Origin: Leptospira koniambonensis
GTDB lineage: Bacteria; Spirochaetota; Leptospiria; Leptospirales; Leptospiraceae
NCBI RefSeq assembly: GCF_004769555.1
Contig: NZ_RQFY01000004.1
Span: 310,001 to 374,000 of the forward strand
Direction: 5' to 3'
Length of the DNA stretch: 64,000 bases
Shown here: one piece after another, positions 1 through 8,310 of the stretch
Layout: each line of letters starts with the position of its first letter
Position numbering within the stretch: the stretch's first letter is position 1
Notes under the pieces: model-generated
The model's database searches: none
What the model was told of the DNA's origin: nothing
The model's input: only the letters and a program-made list of their open reading frames with translations
Translations under genes and position numbers: made by a program

Positions 1-1
1 T

Positions 2-583
2 CTTTATGGAAACATTGCGCCTGAAGGTTCTATCGTTAAGACTGCAGGAGTAGATGAATCTATCTGGAAATTCACAGGAAGAGCCAGAGTTATGGAAAGC
101 CAAGAAGAAGCTGTGGCAAAAATCCTAGGCAACGAAGTGGTAGAAGGTGACGTAGTTGTGATCCGCTACGAAGGTCCAAAAGGTGGACCTGGAATGCAGG
201 AAATGTTATACCCTACTTCGTATCTGAAATCCAAAGGTTTAGGAAAAGCATGTGCACTTCTAACCGATGGAAGATTCTCCGGAGGAACTTCCGGTTTATC
301 AATTGGACATGTTTCTCCGGAAGCAGCAGCAGGCGGAATAATCGGCCTTGTAGAAGAAGGTGATATCATCGAAATAGATATTCCTGATAGATCCATTCAC
401 TTAAGAGTGAGTGACGCAGAACTTTCGGATCGCAGAGATAAAATGCACGATAGAGGAAAAGATGCCTGGAAACCTAAGTCCAGAAAAAGAACGGTTTCTG
501 CAGCTTTGAGAGCCTATGCAGCGATGACTACTTCTGCACATACCGGAGCTGTCAGAGACGTTAGCCAGGTAGAGCATCAATAA
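2..583 (+). CDS. ilvD: Dihydroxy-acid dehydratase, C-terminal part (window edge)
   Basis: Only the last 193 residues are visible; the frame is open to the left edge, and the family is usually about 560 residues. IlvD removes water from 2,3-dihydroxy-isovalerate or -methylvalerate in cytoplasmic valine/isoleucine synthesis. The IlvD/Edd C-terminal signature is present: [11 protein letters not shown] followed by [11 protein letters not shown], including the serine of SGG that is catalytic in the family. A typical C-terminal tail (WKP..., AALRAYA) follows. Nothing looks broken. A perfect 12-bp hairpin lies just after the stop. Edd dehydratases share the signature, but the tail fits IlvD better. 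Confidence 0.93.
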   Translation, partial: LYGNIAPEGSIVKTAGVDESIWKFTGRARVMESQEEAVAKILGNEVVEGDVVVIRYEGPKGGPGMQEMLYPTSYLKSKGLGKACALLTDGRFSGGTSGLSIGHVSPEAAAGGIIGLVEEGDIIEIDIPDRSIHLRVSDAELSDRRDKMHDRGKDAWKPKSRKRTVSAALRAYAAMTTSAHTGAVRDVSQVEHQ

Positions 584-591
584 ATTCTTGA

Positions 592-622
592 TCTCATTAA
601 AACTTAGCCGGTTTTAATGAGA
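592..622. terminator. Perfect 12-bp stem hairpin after ilvD
   Basis: Arms at 592-603 and 611-622 are exact reverse complements around a 7-base loop. No T-run follows, so it is not a textbook intrinsic terminator. It may act as an mRNA 3'-end stabiliser or a Rho-linked end. Confidence 0.5.
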
Positions 623-720
623 CAGAACTCTATTCCTCGAGTAAGGGACGTAAAAAAATAAAAAGCCGATATTTGATAAAAAGACTGGAAACCGATCTTA
701 AAAAATAGTAACTTCTACTT

Positions 721-1332
721 ATGTCGAAAATTGCCCTTACTCTCCCTTCTGTACAAACTCCCTCTGAACTGATGGATTTCCTCAAAAAGGAATCAGATAA
801 TCCGAATTTCGACCTTTGGTTGGACCAATTGTCTGAAAGAGCAAGATCAGGAGACAAACTGGTTTGGAGTTTTTTATACCAAGCAATCAGAGAGGCAGAT
901 TCAGGCAGATTGTCCTGGGGATTTCACAAAAGACTTCTTTCCGGGATCTTTCATATGCTTTCTCGGATCGGAGATTCTCAGTCTTATAGATTATTTATCA
1001 ATTATGTTAAGTCCTTGGACAGAACAATTCCGACTGGCGCCTTAGAACTAATCGGAGATCTAATTCCTACATTCAAAGAAATTGATATAGACGAGATTAT
1101 TTCTATCTCTTCTCTAAACGATCCATTCAAATCCGCATTCGGGATTTATGCATTAGCTCAAGTTGTTTTAGAAGACAGGATCCCTGAAGAAAAGATTGAA
1201 CAAGTAAAATCTTTCTTAAGAGATTATCATAATCCTAATTATTACTTGGATCATCTAGTAGAAAGGACTCTTGAGTTTTTAGAAAGAGATAATTCCGACA
1301 TTCTTGCTTTCGTAGAACAGCTCGCTAGTTAA
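721..1332 (+). CDS. Conserved hypothetical protein, all-helical
   Basis: This 203-residue protein is not recognised. It has no signal peptide and no membrane segment. It is rich in Leu, Ile, Asp and Glu, with regular amphipathic helices from about residue 15 to the end, which would suit a HEAT/ARM-like helical repeat fold; that is inference only. The start ATG lacks a clear ribosome binding site. It is transcribed alone, between the ilvD hairpin and a bidirectional terminator. Codon use matches its neighbours, so it is probably a real gene of unknown role. Confidence 0.6.
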   Translation: MSKIALTLPSVQTPSELMDFLKKESDNPNFDLWLDQLSERARSGDKLVWSFLYQAIREADSGRLSWGFHKRLLSGIFHMLSRIGDSQSYRLFINYVKSLDRTIPTGALELIGDLIPTFKEIDIDEIISISSLNDPFKSAFGIYALAQVVLEDRIPEEKIEQVKSFLRDYHNPNYYLDHLVERTLEFLERDNSDILAFVEQLAS

Positions 1333-1418
1333 AGCCAGGGTTTTCATTTAAGTATAACTTCTTCGTTCGAAAATTTGACTATTGCGGGCGGGTCGCGGAT
1401 AAGAAGAAGTTCCGCTCA

Positions 1419-1453
1419 TAAAAAAAGGAAGTCTTTCGACTTCCTTTTTTTTA
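1419..1453. terminator. Bidirectional intrinsic terminator
   Basis: A stem of GGAAGTC and GACTTCC with a TTTC loop is flanked by an A-run on the left and a T-run on the right. It serves the convergent genes ending at 1332 (+) and 1477 (-). Confidence 0.85.
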
Positions 1454-1476
1454 TTCTTCAGAGTTTAAGAAGGTCC

Positions 1477-3150
1477 TTAAGCTGAGTATTGGTCCATTAG
1501 AGATTTTGCAATTACTCTAAGAGCCATAACTTCTTCTGCACCTTCAAAGATGGAGAATACACGAGCATCTACGAAGTAACGAGAAACCGCGTATTCTTCC
1601 GCGTAACCCATTCCACCGTGGATTTGCATAGCTTCTCTTGTTACCCATTCAGCAACTTTAGAAGCATAAAACTTAATCAAAGTTGCTTCCATCTGTCCTT
1701 GGTGGTTATCCAAAAGTTTTGCTACAGTATTAGTGAACTGGCGAGAAGCCTGAACGATCATCGCCATACGAGCAATTTTATACTTAGTTAGGTTATAATC
1801 GAAGATAGGTTTTTGGAAAACTTGTCTCTCTTGAGCGTAACGAAGACCAGCTTCCAAAGCCGCTTGCATCACACCGTTTGCACGAGCTGCAGTTTGAATC
1901 CTTCCACCTGAGAAACCTTCCATTTGGAAATAGAATCCTTTTCCTCTTCCTGCTTCTCCACCGATTAGGTTCTCTTCTGGAACAAAATAGTCCTCAAAAG
2001 AAACTTCGAAAGAGTGCATACCGCGGTAACCGATTGTTCCGATTGCTTTACCGGAAATTCTTCCGCCGCCATCTTGTTTATAATCGAATTCGTGGCCAGT
2101 GAAGCTTGGCTTCTCCGCAAGAACGATAGAAAGACCTTTGTGTTTTAACTCAGGGTCGCTTTCTGTTCTTACAAGTATAAGAAGAAGGTTTGCATATCCT
2201 GCAAAAGTACACCAGGTTTTAACACCATTAATAGACCAGCCTCCGTCCACTTTTTTAGCAGTTACGGAAACTCCGGCAACATCTGAACCGTAATTTGGTT
2301 CTGTTACCATGATACCGCCCATCTTCTCTCCAGAAGCAATCAAAGGAAGCCACTTCTCTTTTTGAGCGTCAGTTCCACCTTTTAATAATGCTTTAGAAAG
2401 AATTTCAGGACGAGTGATCAAAGATCCTGCGATCCCTAAAGATCCTCTGGAAAGTTCTTCGGTAACAACAAGCATGGAAATATTATCTGGCTTATCGTTA
2501 GATTGTAATCCACCGTAAGATTCAGGGATACAAAGACCGAAACATCCCATGTCTCTTAAACCTTGGATGATCTCTTCTGGAACGATATCGTCGTGGCGGT
2601 GAACATGCTCTGCTTTAGGAGCTACCACTTCTTCTGCGAACTGTTTGAAAGTCTGGCGGAACATTTCATGATCTTCGCTCAAACCATAAGCTCCAAAACT
2701 TCCGGAAGAAGCGATTAGGTCAGCGATATGATTATAATTTTCGATCGCGCTGGATTCTTCTAAGAACTTGTTAGTAGCGTCATCGAATAATTTAGAAACT
2801 AGTTCTTGAGTTGAGATTCCGTATTCGGAAGCTCTGGAACTGAATTCAGTACGAATATGAGAAACAGCTTCTGCAGCGAAAACCTGAGCCATCAATTTTT
2901 CAAGCTCACCAGTTCCGAGAGAATCGTTCCAAGCGTAATCAATAAAGTTTTCTGCGATCTTTTGTTCGGAGGTCAACCAAGCGATTTGGTATTGTACGAA
3001 TTGGTTTTGATCCATTTTCGCAACGGAAACTTTTCCATTGGAGCTGCATTTAGCTGCCAGAGCCTTGGTTACTTGTTCGATTATTGCTGAAGACTTGCTT
3101 AAAGCCTGTTTTGCCGCCGAAGAGTCCGTCGGAGCTTTCGTTGCCATCAT
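1477..3150 (-). CDS. mcd: Long acyl-CoA dehydrogenase, probable (2S)-methylsuccinyl-CoA dehydrogenase
   Basis: This 557-residue protein has an N-terminal extension of about 160 residues before a complete acyl-CoA dehydrogenase domain. That layout is characteristic of methylsuccinyl-CoA dehydrogenase, which makes mesaconyl-CoA in the ethylmalonyl-CoA pathway. Blocks recalled as typical of Mcd are present: EELSRGSLGIAGSLITRPE, TEPNYGSDVAG, TWCTFAGYA, GYRGMHSFEVSFED, GGRIQTAARA and MQIHGGMGYAEE. The putative catalytic base is Glu536 in IFEGAEE. It is FAD-dependent and cytoplasmic. The start follows TAGGA by a few bases. A Ccr-like gene lies at 32105 in the same window, supporting the pathway call. 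A general long acyl-CoA dehydrogenase is the alternative. Confidence 0.75.
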   Translation of the reverse strand: MMATKAPTDSSAAKQALSKSSAIIEQVTKALAAKCSSNGKVSVAKMDQNQFVQYQIAWLTSEQKIAENFIDYAWNDSLGTGELEKLMAQVFAAEAVSHIRTEFSSRASEYGISTQELVSKLFDDATNKFLEESSAIENYNHIADLIASSGSFGAYGLSEDHEMFRQTFKQFAEEVVAPKAEHVHRHDDIVPEEIIQGLRDMGCFGLCIPESYGGLQSNDKPDNISMLVVTEELSRGSLGIAGSLITRPEILSKALLKGGTDAQKEKWLPLIASGEKMGGIMVTEPNYGSDVAGVSVTAKKVDGGWSINGVKTWCTFAGYANLLLILVRTESDPELKHKGLSIVLAEKPSFTGHEFDYKQDGGGRISGKAIGTIGYRGMHSFEVSFEDYFVPEENLIGGEAGRGKGFYFQMEGFSGGRIQTAARANGVMQAALEAGLRYAQERQVFQKPIFDYNLTKYKIARMAMIVQASRQFTNTVAKLLDNHQGQMEATLIKFYASKVAEWVTREAMQIHGGMGYAEEYAVSRYFVDARVFSIFEGAEEVMALRVIAKSLMDQYSA

Positions 3151-3186
3151 TTGTTCCTACCGATATTGGGAAATATTACTCAAAAT

Positions 3187-3211
3187 ACTATAACCTGGGG
3201 CCGTTTCGGCC
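3187..3211 (-). promoter_or_regulatory. Possible mcd promoter with palindromic operator
   Basis: Read on the minus strand, a TATAGT -10-like hexamer (3187-3192) has a perfect GGCCG-TTT-CGGCC inverted repeat (3199-3211) six bases upstream, where -35 would normally be approached. The -35 is weak. An operator role is inference. Confidence 0.35.
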
Positions 3212-3329
3212 TGTCATTTAAGTTTTTGAACCCAAGTCTCGGGAAGAAATGAGACAGAATTAAGGAACAAGGCAATGGAAAACTAAGATATCTTCCATCC
3301 GCCTTTTCCTTTTTTACATTCAAATCGAT

Positions 3330-3917
3330 TTATTTCTTAGCGTTGCTCTTCTTAATATTTTCTTCTCTATTTTTTTTGAAAATTTTCGAAAGTTCTTCAG
3401 ATTTTGCAATATTAGCACTTAAACTCGGATATTTAGCAGAAATTTCTTTTTTGCATTCTTCGAAACCATTATCGGATGCGGATAATTTTCCATTTATGTA
3501 AGAAAGAGTTCCCCCAAAGATCGGATTTTTAGAACCGAATGTCATAAGATTGAATACTGTCTCACCTTGAAGTTTTACTGAGAGATTTCCATTTGAAGCA
3601 TTAATATCCGCTGAATTAAGTGCGTAAATAACATCATCACCGGCGACCAGATAACACGCAGATATAACCCCTGGCTTTTCTGCAGAACCTGCTCCCAATT
3701 CGATTGTATGACCACTAATCTGACTATGTGTAAGATCGAAATTATTCAAGGTCACGCTATTGATACTCGCAGGAGTCAAATCGAAATTAGCTTTAAAGAA
3801 ATACAATGTTTTGCCCTGAGGAACTTGCTCATTAATATTCTTAGCTGGATCAACAACTGCAAAACTCGAACATCCGACCGTAAGCAATAGTAGAAAACAA
3901 AATTTCAATTTATTCAT
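3330..3917 (-). CDS. Hypothetical lipoprotein
   Basis: This 195-residue protein is not recognised. It starts with a lipoprotein signal peptide (MNKLKFCFLLLLTVGCSS) with the acylated Cys at 16. An upstream in-frame ATG exists at 3974, but the ATG at 3917 has an AAGAGGT ribosome binding site and places the signal at the N-terminus. The mature part looks beta-rich, and the tail after about residue 165 is lysine-rich and helical. It is AT-rich like the next gene upstream at 3996, with which it may be co-transcribed. Probably envelope-located with unknown function. Confidence 0.65.
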   Translation of the reverse strand: MNKLKFCFLLLLTVGCSSFAVVDPAKNINEQVPQGKTLYFFKANFDLTPASINSVTLNNFDLTHSQISGHTIELGAGSAEKPGVISACYLVAGDDVIYALNSADINASNGNLSVKLQGETVFNLMTFGSKNPIFGGTLSYINGKLSASDNGFEECKKEISAKYPSLSANIAKSEELSKIFKKNREENIKKSNAKK

Positions 3918-3995
3918 AAAACCTCTTAAACCTAAATTACGAAAACCATAATGTATTTCGGCATTTTCATGCAATTAAAGAATATTTCTTAATCT

Positions 3996-4874
3996 TTATT
4001 TTTTATTACGAAAAGAGATCATTTTTATGATCTGCCATTCATGAAAATTCTGCTGGGTTCCACTAACGTTATATTCCACCGCGTGATGTGATATCCCGTC
4101 CACACTATCGTAGGTCAAAAAACCAAATTGAGTAGGATCTCGATCAAGACCTTCGATGATATTCAATGGGAACTTGGTCGTAGAGTTATCAATCAAATGA
4201 AAAGTTCCGGATAATTTTATCTTTTCGATCCTCTTTTGGGCTTCAGCAGAGATATCTAAACTTTTAGCACCCTTGGCAATTAACTTATCCTTTAAAACTT
4301 TTGCTCTTTGATCAGTTTTGGATAATTCATTTAGAAATTTTAAAAATATATTTTCGCCATCTATTAAATATAAATTTACCTTTGCTCCCTTGTTTAAGTA
4401 AAATTCAGCTAAACCATAGTCACCAGAAAGGATCGCAGTAAATAATGGAGAGATTGGAAGTCCGTAACTCAAATCTTCGTCTTGAGAGTTTTTAGACGCA
4501 ATATAATAAGCGACCTGATTTATGTTCGCTCCGGCTTTTAATAATATTTCCGCAATTTCTTTTCCATTCGCACCAATTAAAGGTGTTCTATCTCCCACTT
4601 TTTTAATCACGCCTGAATCATTGGACATGATACATTCTGAAGATCTTGAATTTGGATTTGCTCCTTTTTGCAGGAGAAGTTGAACGAGTTCCTTGTTTCC
4701 CGCTTTTGCAGCGTGATATAATGGAGTTCCGCAGTTATTGGACTCCAAATTTTCGCCCCTATTAATTCGCTCGATTACCTTATCAGTTTTACCATCTACA
4801 GTATCAGTAACGATAGTGGCAGTGGCGCATGCAACGTTAGCCGTTAGCAACAACACTAAAAATATATTTTTCAT
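3996..4874 (-). CDS. Ankyrin-repeat lipoprotein
   Basis: This 292-residue protein has a lipoprotein-type signal peptide with the Cys in NVACAT at about residue 16. Ankyrin-type repeats follow: TPLYHAAKAGNKELVQLLLQ, then a TPLIGANGKEIAEILLKAGAN unit, then SPLFTAILSGDYGLAEFYLNKGAKVN. The last 80 residues (after IEKIKLSG) are not ankyrin and look like a beta-rich domain. Ankyrin repeats mediate protein contacts; the partner is unknown. It lies 21 bases beyond the preceding lipoprotein stop on the same strand, so the two are probably one transcript, with this gene first. Confidence 0.75.
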   Translation of the reverse strand: MKNIFLVLLLTANVACATATIVTDTVDGKTDKVIERINRGENLESNNCGTPLYHAAKAGNKELVQLLLQKGANPNSRSSECIMSNDSGVIKKVGDRTPLIGANGKEIAEILLKAGANINQVAYYIASKNSQDEDLSYGLPISPLFTAILSGDYGLAEFYLNKGAKVNLYLIDGENIFLKFLNELSKTDQRAKVLKDKLIAKGAKSLDISAEAQKRIEKIKLSGTFHLIDNSTTKFPLNIIEGLDRDPTQFGFLTYDSVDGISHHAVEYNVSGTQQNFHEWQIIKMISFRNKK

Positions 4875-4952
4875 AGCGAAAAATTGAATGTTATGAGTTA
4901 AATGTAAAGTTCTAAAAAAGCAGGAAAATTATTAGAGACGCATTTAATTCTA

Positions 4953-5204
4953 CTATTGATTGCGGACCAGAGAAGATCTGATCTTTAATAGATTGTTTCG
5001 GATCCTTCTCTTTTGGTCATCAGTCAGATGGATCTCTTTTCTTTCCGCCCTACCTAAAACCAAACTCGCTTTTTCTACGAACTCAATTGCAGCATCGCTC
5101 GCAGATTCTCTCTTCTGCTGCTTTTCTTTAAAAAGATCCAAAGCCTTTTGGACCTCTTTTAATTGTTCTGTGACCGAAACGATTTCTTCTACAGGGGAAT
5201 TCAT
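4953..5204 (-). CDS. Small conserved helical protein downstream of mltG
   Basis: This 83-residue protein is not recognised. It is cytoplasmic by composition (no signal, no membrane segment), charged, and predicted to be a two-helix coiled coil (TEQLKEVQKALDLFKEKQQK region, then a basic C-terminal helix). It starts 12 bases after the mltG stop on the same strand, so it is very likely in the mltG operon. A role in cell-wall metabolism is guilt by association only. Confidence 0.65.
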   Translation of the reverse strand: MNSPVEEIVSVTEQLKEVQKALDLFKEKQQKRESASDAAIEFVEKASLVLGRAERKEIHLTDDQKRRIRNNLLKIRSSLVRNQ

Positions 5205-5216
5205 GATTGCAATCCT

Positions 5217-6236
5217 CTATTCGTAAAGAACGTCGATGTACTTCTTCTTAGCTTCTGCATGTTCTTTAAAACTTTTAGAGAAGTAATGAAATCCATCCGG
5301 CTTTAATAAGAAGAATAAATACTCAGTCTTAGTAGGCATAAGTGCTGCTTCCAAAGAAGGTTGTCCCGGATTAGAAATAGGACCAGGCGGATATCCCTTA
5401 TTCATATAAGTATTATATGGAGAAACGATCTTCAGATCTTTTTCAAAAATGCGAGGATGAGGTTTATCAAAAAGATACTGGATAGTCGCACATGACTCGA
5501 GTGGGATGTCTTGTTGTAGGCGATTTAAGAAAACGCCTGCCATCAAAGGTCTTTCTTCATTTTTTTTGGCTTCTCTTTCTACTACAGAAGCCAGAACTAC
5601 GAGTTCATGCAATTTTTTAGGATCTAATTCCTTTGCACCAGGAACCTTCTCTAATCTAACATAAAATCTTTTGATCATCATTCTTGCGATCTTATCCGCA
5701 GGAAAGTTCACAGGAACACTGTAGGTCTCAGGAAACAAATAACCTTCTGCATTATTTGCAGGGATCTTAAACTCTCTTAATAATTCTGTTTTAGAAGCTG
5801 CATTTAAAAAGTCGGCTCTGGATTTAATTAAGTTTTTCTTAACTAATAAATCACCGATCTGACGGTTATTATAACCTTCTGGAACTGTAAAAGTAACAAG
5901 TTTGACTTTTCCTTCTGTGATTACTTGAAGGATCTTACGCGCATCCATTCCATCGTTGATCTCGTAAAGACCAGCTTTGATCTTTCCCGCGGACCTGGTT
6001 GCCTTAATTAGAAAAAGGAAATATTTAGAAGATTTTAATAATCCGTTTTTAGAAAGATTTTCAGTAACTTCCGTAGGAGAGTCGCCCGGCTCTACGATGA
6101 TGTCCACTTTTACCTGGCCAGCACCTACAGCTCCCCCTTTGATCTCATCTGTAACAAAGAAGGCGACCACACCCGAAAGTGCAAGTATGCCTAATAAAAC
6201 AATGGATCTTCTCACGAATGTATTTTTAAAAATCAT
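5217..6236 (-). CDS. mltG: Endolytic murein transglycosylase MltG (YceG-like)
   Basis: This 339-residue protein is near the usual family length. One N-terminal membrane anchor (residues 10-29) places the catalytic part in the periplasm, where MltG cuts nascent glycan strands. Visible hallmarks are the LysM-like N-terminal region, VPEGYNNRQI, GYLFPETY, the LASVVEREA block with catalytic Glu220 (position of E. coli Glu218), the NRL motif, and SPYNTYMNKGYPPGPISNPG. It heads a two-gene unit with the small helical gene at 4953. No defect is seen. Confidence 0.95.
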   Translation of the reverse strand: MIFKNTFVRRSIVLLGILALSGVVAFFVTDEIKGGAVGAGQVKVDIIVEPGDSPTEVTENLSKNGLLKSSKYFLFLIKATRSAGKIKAGLYEINDGMDARKILQVITEGKVKLVTFTVPEGYNNRQIGDLLVKKNLIKSRADFLNAASKTELLREFKIPANNAEGYLFPETYSVPVNFPADKIARMMIKRFYVRLEKVPGAKELDPKKLHELVVLASVVEREAKKNEERPLMAGVFLNRLQQDIPLESCATIQYLFDKPHPRIFEKDLKIVSPYNTYMNKGYPPGPISNPGQPSLEAALMPTKTEYLFFLLKPDGFHYFSKSFKEHAEAKKKYIDVLYE

Positions 6237-6288
6237 AACCGCATCTGCCTCGTATTTCTATCGGCGAAATTTCCTTTTTACGGAACCT

Positions 6289-6834
6289 CTACTTCCCTAA
6301 AAAAGGGATCTCTGGAACTAAGTTTTTGGCCCCAGACTTATCCTGCTCTCTGAAAAAACAGGAATAGTACCCTTCGTGACAGGCTGCACCTTCCTGTTCC
6401 ACTTCGTACACAACAAAACTTCCGTCTTTGGGAGCTAAGATCCTTTTCAGTTTTTGGATATGACCGGAAGTATCTCCCTTTCTCCAAAGCTGGTTCCTGG
6501 ATCTGCTGAAATAAATTCCTAAGGATTCTTTAATGCTCAGTTCTAAACTTTCCAAATTGGAGAATGCCTGCATCAAAAATAGACCCTTCTCGTCTTTAGT
6601 GATCACAGGGATCAAACCATTAGAGAATTGGAGGCCGTCAAAATTAGAGATCTCCACCAATTCCTTTTCCGAAAAATCAGGGTGAGAGATCAAGATAGTA
6701 TCTTCGTCGCAGTCTATAAATGTTTTCACGTTAGTCGGAAGATCATTGTAGAGGTGTTCCCATTCTGCTTGGGTCACTCTTTTTAATTCTGAAATTTTTC
6801 CGGGTTGTCCCCCGGCCCAAATAATAGTAAGCAT
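6289..6834 (-). CDS. hisI: Divergent phosphoribosyl-AMP cyclohydrolase with displaced metal motif
   Basis: The C-terminal half has the PRA-CH signature for the third step of histidine synthesis: GLIPVIT at 73-79, SRSRNQLWRKGDTSGHIQ at 110-127, and VEQEGAACHEGYYSCFF at 145-161 with zinc-ligand cysteines 152 and 159. The usual DCDxD motif, expected just before VEQ, is not there: the aligned stretch reads PKDGS, losing one Zn Cys and two Mg Asp ligands. A DCDED motif instead sits at residues 41-45 in an extra N-terminal region of about 70 residues. The gene is alone, with an AGGA ribosome binding site. The family call is firm; the active-site arrangement is unusual. Confidence 0.85.
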   Translation of the reverse strand: MLTIIWAGGQPGKISELKRVTQAEWEHLYNDLPTNVKTFIDCDEDTILISHPDFSEKELVEISNFDGLQFSNGLIPVITKDEKGLFLMQAFSNLESLELSIKESLGIYFSRSRNQLWRKGDTSGHIQKLKRILAPKDGSFVVYEVEQEGAACHEGYYSCFFREQDKSGAKNLVPEIPFLGK

Positions 6835-6923
6835 TCTTTTCCTACATAAACCAAGGACCGACCCAAACAGTCAAGAAAGGTGAGACCTTGAAAATCCTCC
6901 CAAGGCCGCACCTAGTGAGGATG

Positions 6924-7277
6924 TTATGCCGCTTCTTTTTCTTTTCTATCTCCGAAGCTGTCGAACCGGACCTCGTCCGCTATTACTTTGACCTTAGAAC
7001 GGGATTGGCCTTCTTGATTTTTCCATCTATCCTGTTTTAAATGTCCGATTACTGTTACCTTTTTTCCTTTTTTAAGATATTCAGAACAATTTTCAGCGAG
7101 TCTTTCCCAAACTTCTACATCTACGTATGAAACCTCAGCCTCTTCTCCTTCTGCTCTTTTGTAATTATGGTTCACTGCCACTGTAAAATTTGTGACAGAC
7201 TTTCCTGCTTGGGTCCTCTTTAATTCTGGATCAACGGTTAAGAAACCGTCCAGAACTGTGAGTGATAAATTTTTCAT
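6924..7277 (-). CDS. ssb: Single-stranded DNA-binding protein without acidic tail
   Basis: This 117-residue OB-fold protein shows SSB features: a hydrophobic first strand (LSLTVLDGFLTVDPELK), TNFTVAVN, YVDVEVWERLAENCSEYLKKG and VTVIGHLKQDRW. The ATG at 7277 is preferred to the one at 7283 because AGGAGG is then nine bases away rather than three. Classical SSBs are 150-180 residues and end in an acidic DDDIPF-like tip that recruits repair proteins. This one ends RKEKEAA and lacks both linker and tip, so it may be a short paralogue or a lineage form. Confidence 0.88.
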   Translation of the reverse strand: MKNLSLTVLDGFLTVDPELKRTQAGKSVTNFTVAVNHNYKRAEGEEAEVSYVDVEVWERLAENCSEYLKKGKKVTVIGHLKQDRWKNQEGQSRSKVKVIADEVRFDSFGDRKEKEAA

Positions 7278-7410
7278 AAACATTCTCCTCCTGGGGGAAT
7301 ATAGGAGTCACGTGTAATAGAATGTTTACTCTGCTTGTGATTTTTTTGGATTTAGTGGACCTTCTCCCAGAATTTTGATTCCGCGAGATTCGCCAAAGAT
7401 GGAAAGAATG

Positions 7411-7445
7411 CAACGGGCCCGAAAAATCGGGCCCGTTCTTTTTAT
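7411..7445. terminator. Strong GC hairpin at the end of the ECF operon
   Basis: ACGGGCCCGA and TCGGGCCCGT form a 10-bp stem around a short A-rich loop at 7413-7436. The T-run lies on the plus-strand side, while the genes that need an end run on the minus strand, so its T-tract polarity is odd. It probably still ends the 8763-to-7442 operon. Confidence 0.6.
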
Positions 7446-7744
7446 TCTTCCAGAGTGGTAAGGTAAGATTCGCCTTCTAAAATTGAAGATACACCAAGAT
7501 AGTATTCATCTTCTGTGTTGAGTTGTCCGGCAAAAGAATACCAGCCGATAGAAATGCCCAAGAGGAGTGCGGCCGCTACCGCTAATACATTTCTGATCGG
7601 AAACTGAACCAGCTTTTTAGAACTTTCTTCTTTTGTGTATCTGTCGATCACACAAGAAGCTAAATTTTTAGACCAGTTCGGATCTGATTTTCTTTTTTCG
7701 ATCTCTTCCTTCATTGGTAGACAATCTTTTAATATTTTCCCCAT
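7442..7744 (-). CDS. One-TM protein downstream of ECF sigma, candidate anti-sigma factor
   Basis: This 100-residue protein has a cytoplasmic N-terminal half, one membrane segment at about 50-72 and a short acidic external tail. Its start overlaps the end of the ECF sigma gene by 16 bases, so translation is probably coupled. This is the usual place and topology of an anti-sigma factor. The zinc-binding HxxxCxxC motif of ZAS anti-sigmas is absent (Cys at 8 and 31 only), and the external domain is very short. The role is inferred from context, not homology. Confidence 0.6.
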   Translation of the reverse strand: MGKILKDCLPMKEEIEKRKSDPNWSKNLASCVIDRYTKEESSKKLVQFPIRNVLAVAAALLLGISIGWYSFAGQLNTEDEYYLGVSSILEGESYLTTLEE

Positions 7745-8286
7745 ACTTCTCCTCCTTCTCTTTTTTCGGAGTTCTGCATTCTTCGCAACATTTCCTTTCC
7801 TCTAGCAGCTCTGGATTTTACAGTTCCAGCTGGAACTCCCAGAACTTCAGCGATCTCTTTTTCTGAATATCCGGAAAGATAATATTGGATCACACTTCTA
7901 TACGCTTCCGGTAGATTACCGATCCAAAGTTTTGCTTTTTCCCAAGTAGGAAGATTTTCTCTATCCTCTGGGAGTTCTTTATCAAAAGCGAAACTTCTGG
8001 AATCTTCTTCCGATCTTTTTCCGGCCTTCTCTGCTTTGGTTTCTTCTCTTACCAGATTTTCATTCATACGAATGGATTCATTTCTAGCAATTGTGTATAA
8101 CCAAGTGGTCAATTTGGAGTCTCCTCTAAATTGACCTTTTTGTAATGCCTTATAAGCGCGAAGATATGTTTCCTGTGCGACATCGTCTATCGCATATGCA
8201 AAGCGTTCATACAAGTAACGGGAGACCGCCGCTAAGACGATCTCCCTGGTTTCTTCTACGAAGCGGGAAAATTCTGCCTCTCCCAT
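7729..8286 (-). CDS. ECF-family RNA polymerase sigma factor
   Basis: This 185-residue protein has sigma region 2 at about 10-75 (DDVAQETYLRAYKAL, TWLYTIARNESIR) and region 4 at about 125-172 (YSEKEIAEVLGVPAGTVKSR). The linker is acidic. It would direct RNA polymerase to a small regulon. A GGAGGT ribosome binding site precedes the ATG. It sits between a Spy/CpxP-like lipoprotein gene (24-bp gap) and a one-TM protein gene (overlap), resembling a sensor/sigma/anti-sigma operon for envelope or metal stress. Confidence 0.92.
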   Translation of the reverse strand: MGEAEFSRFVEETREIVLAAVSRYLYERFAYAIDDVAQETYLRAYKALQKGQFRGDSKLTTWLYTIARNESIRMNENLVREETKAEKAGKRSEEDSRSFAFDKELPEDRENLPTWEKAKLWIGNLPEAYRSVIQYYLSGYSEKEIAEVLGVPAGTVKSRAARGKEMLRRMQNSEKREGGEVWGKY

Positions 8287-8310
8287 TTTACCTCCGAAAG
8301 ACTTTGGAAA

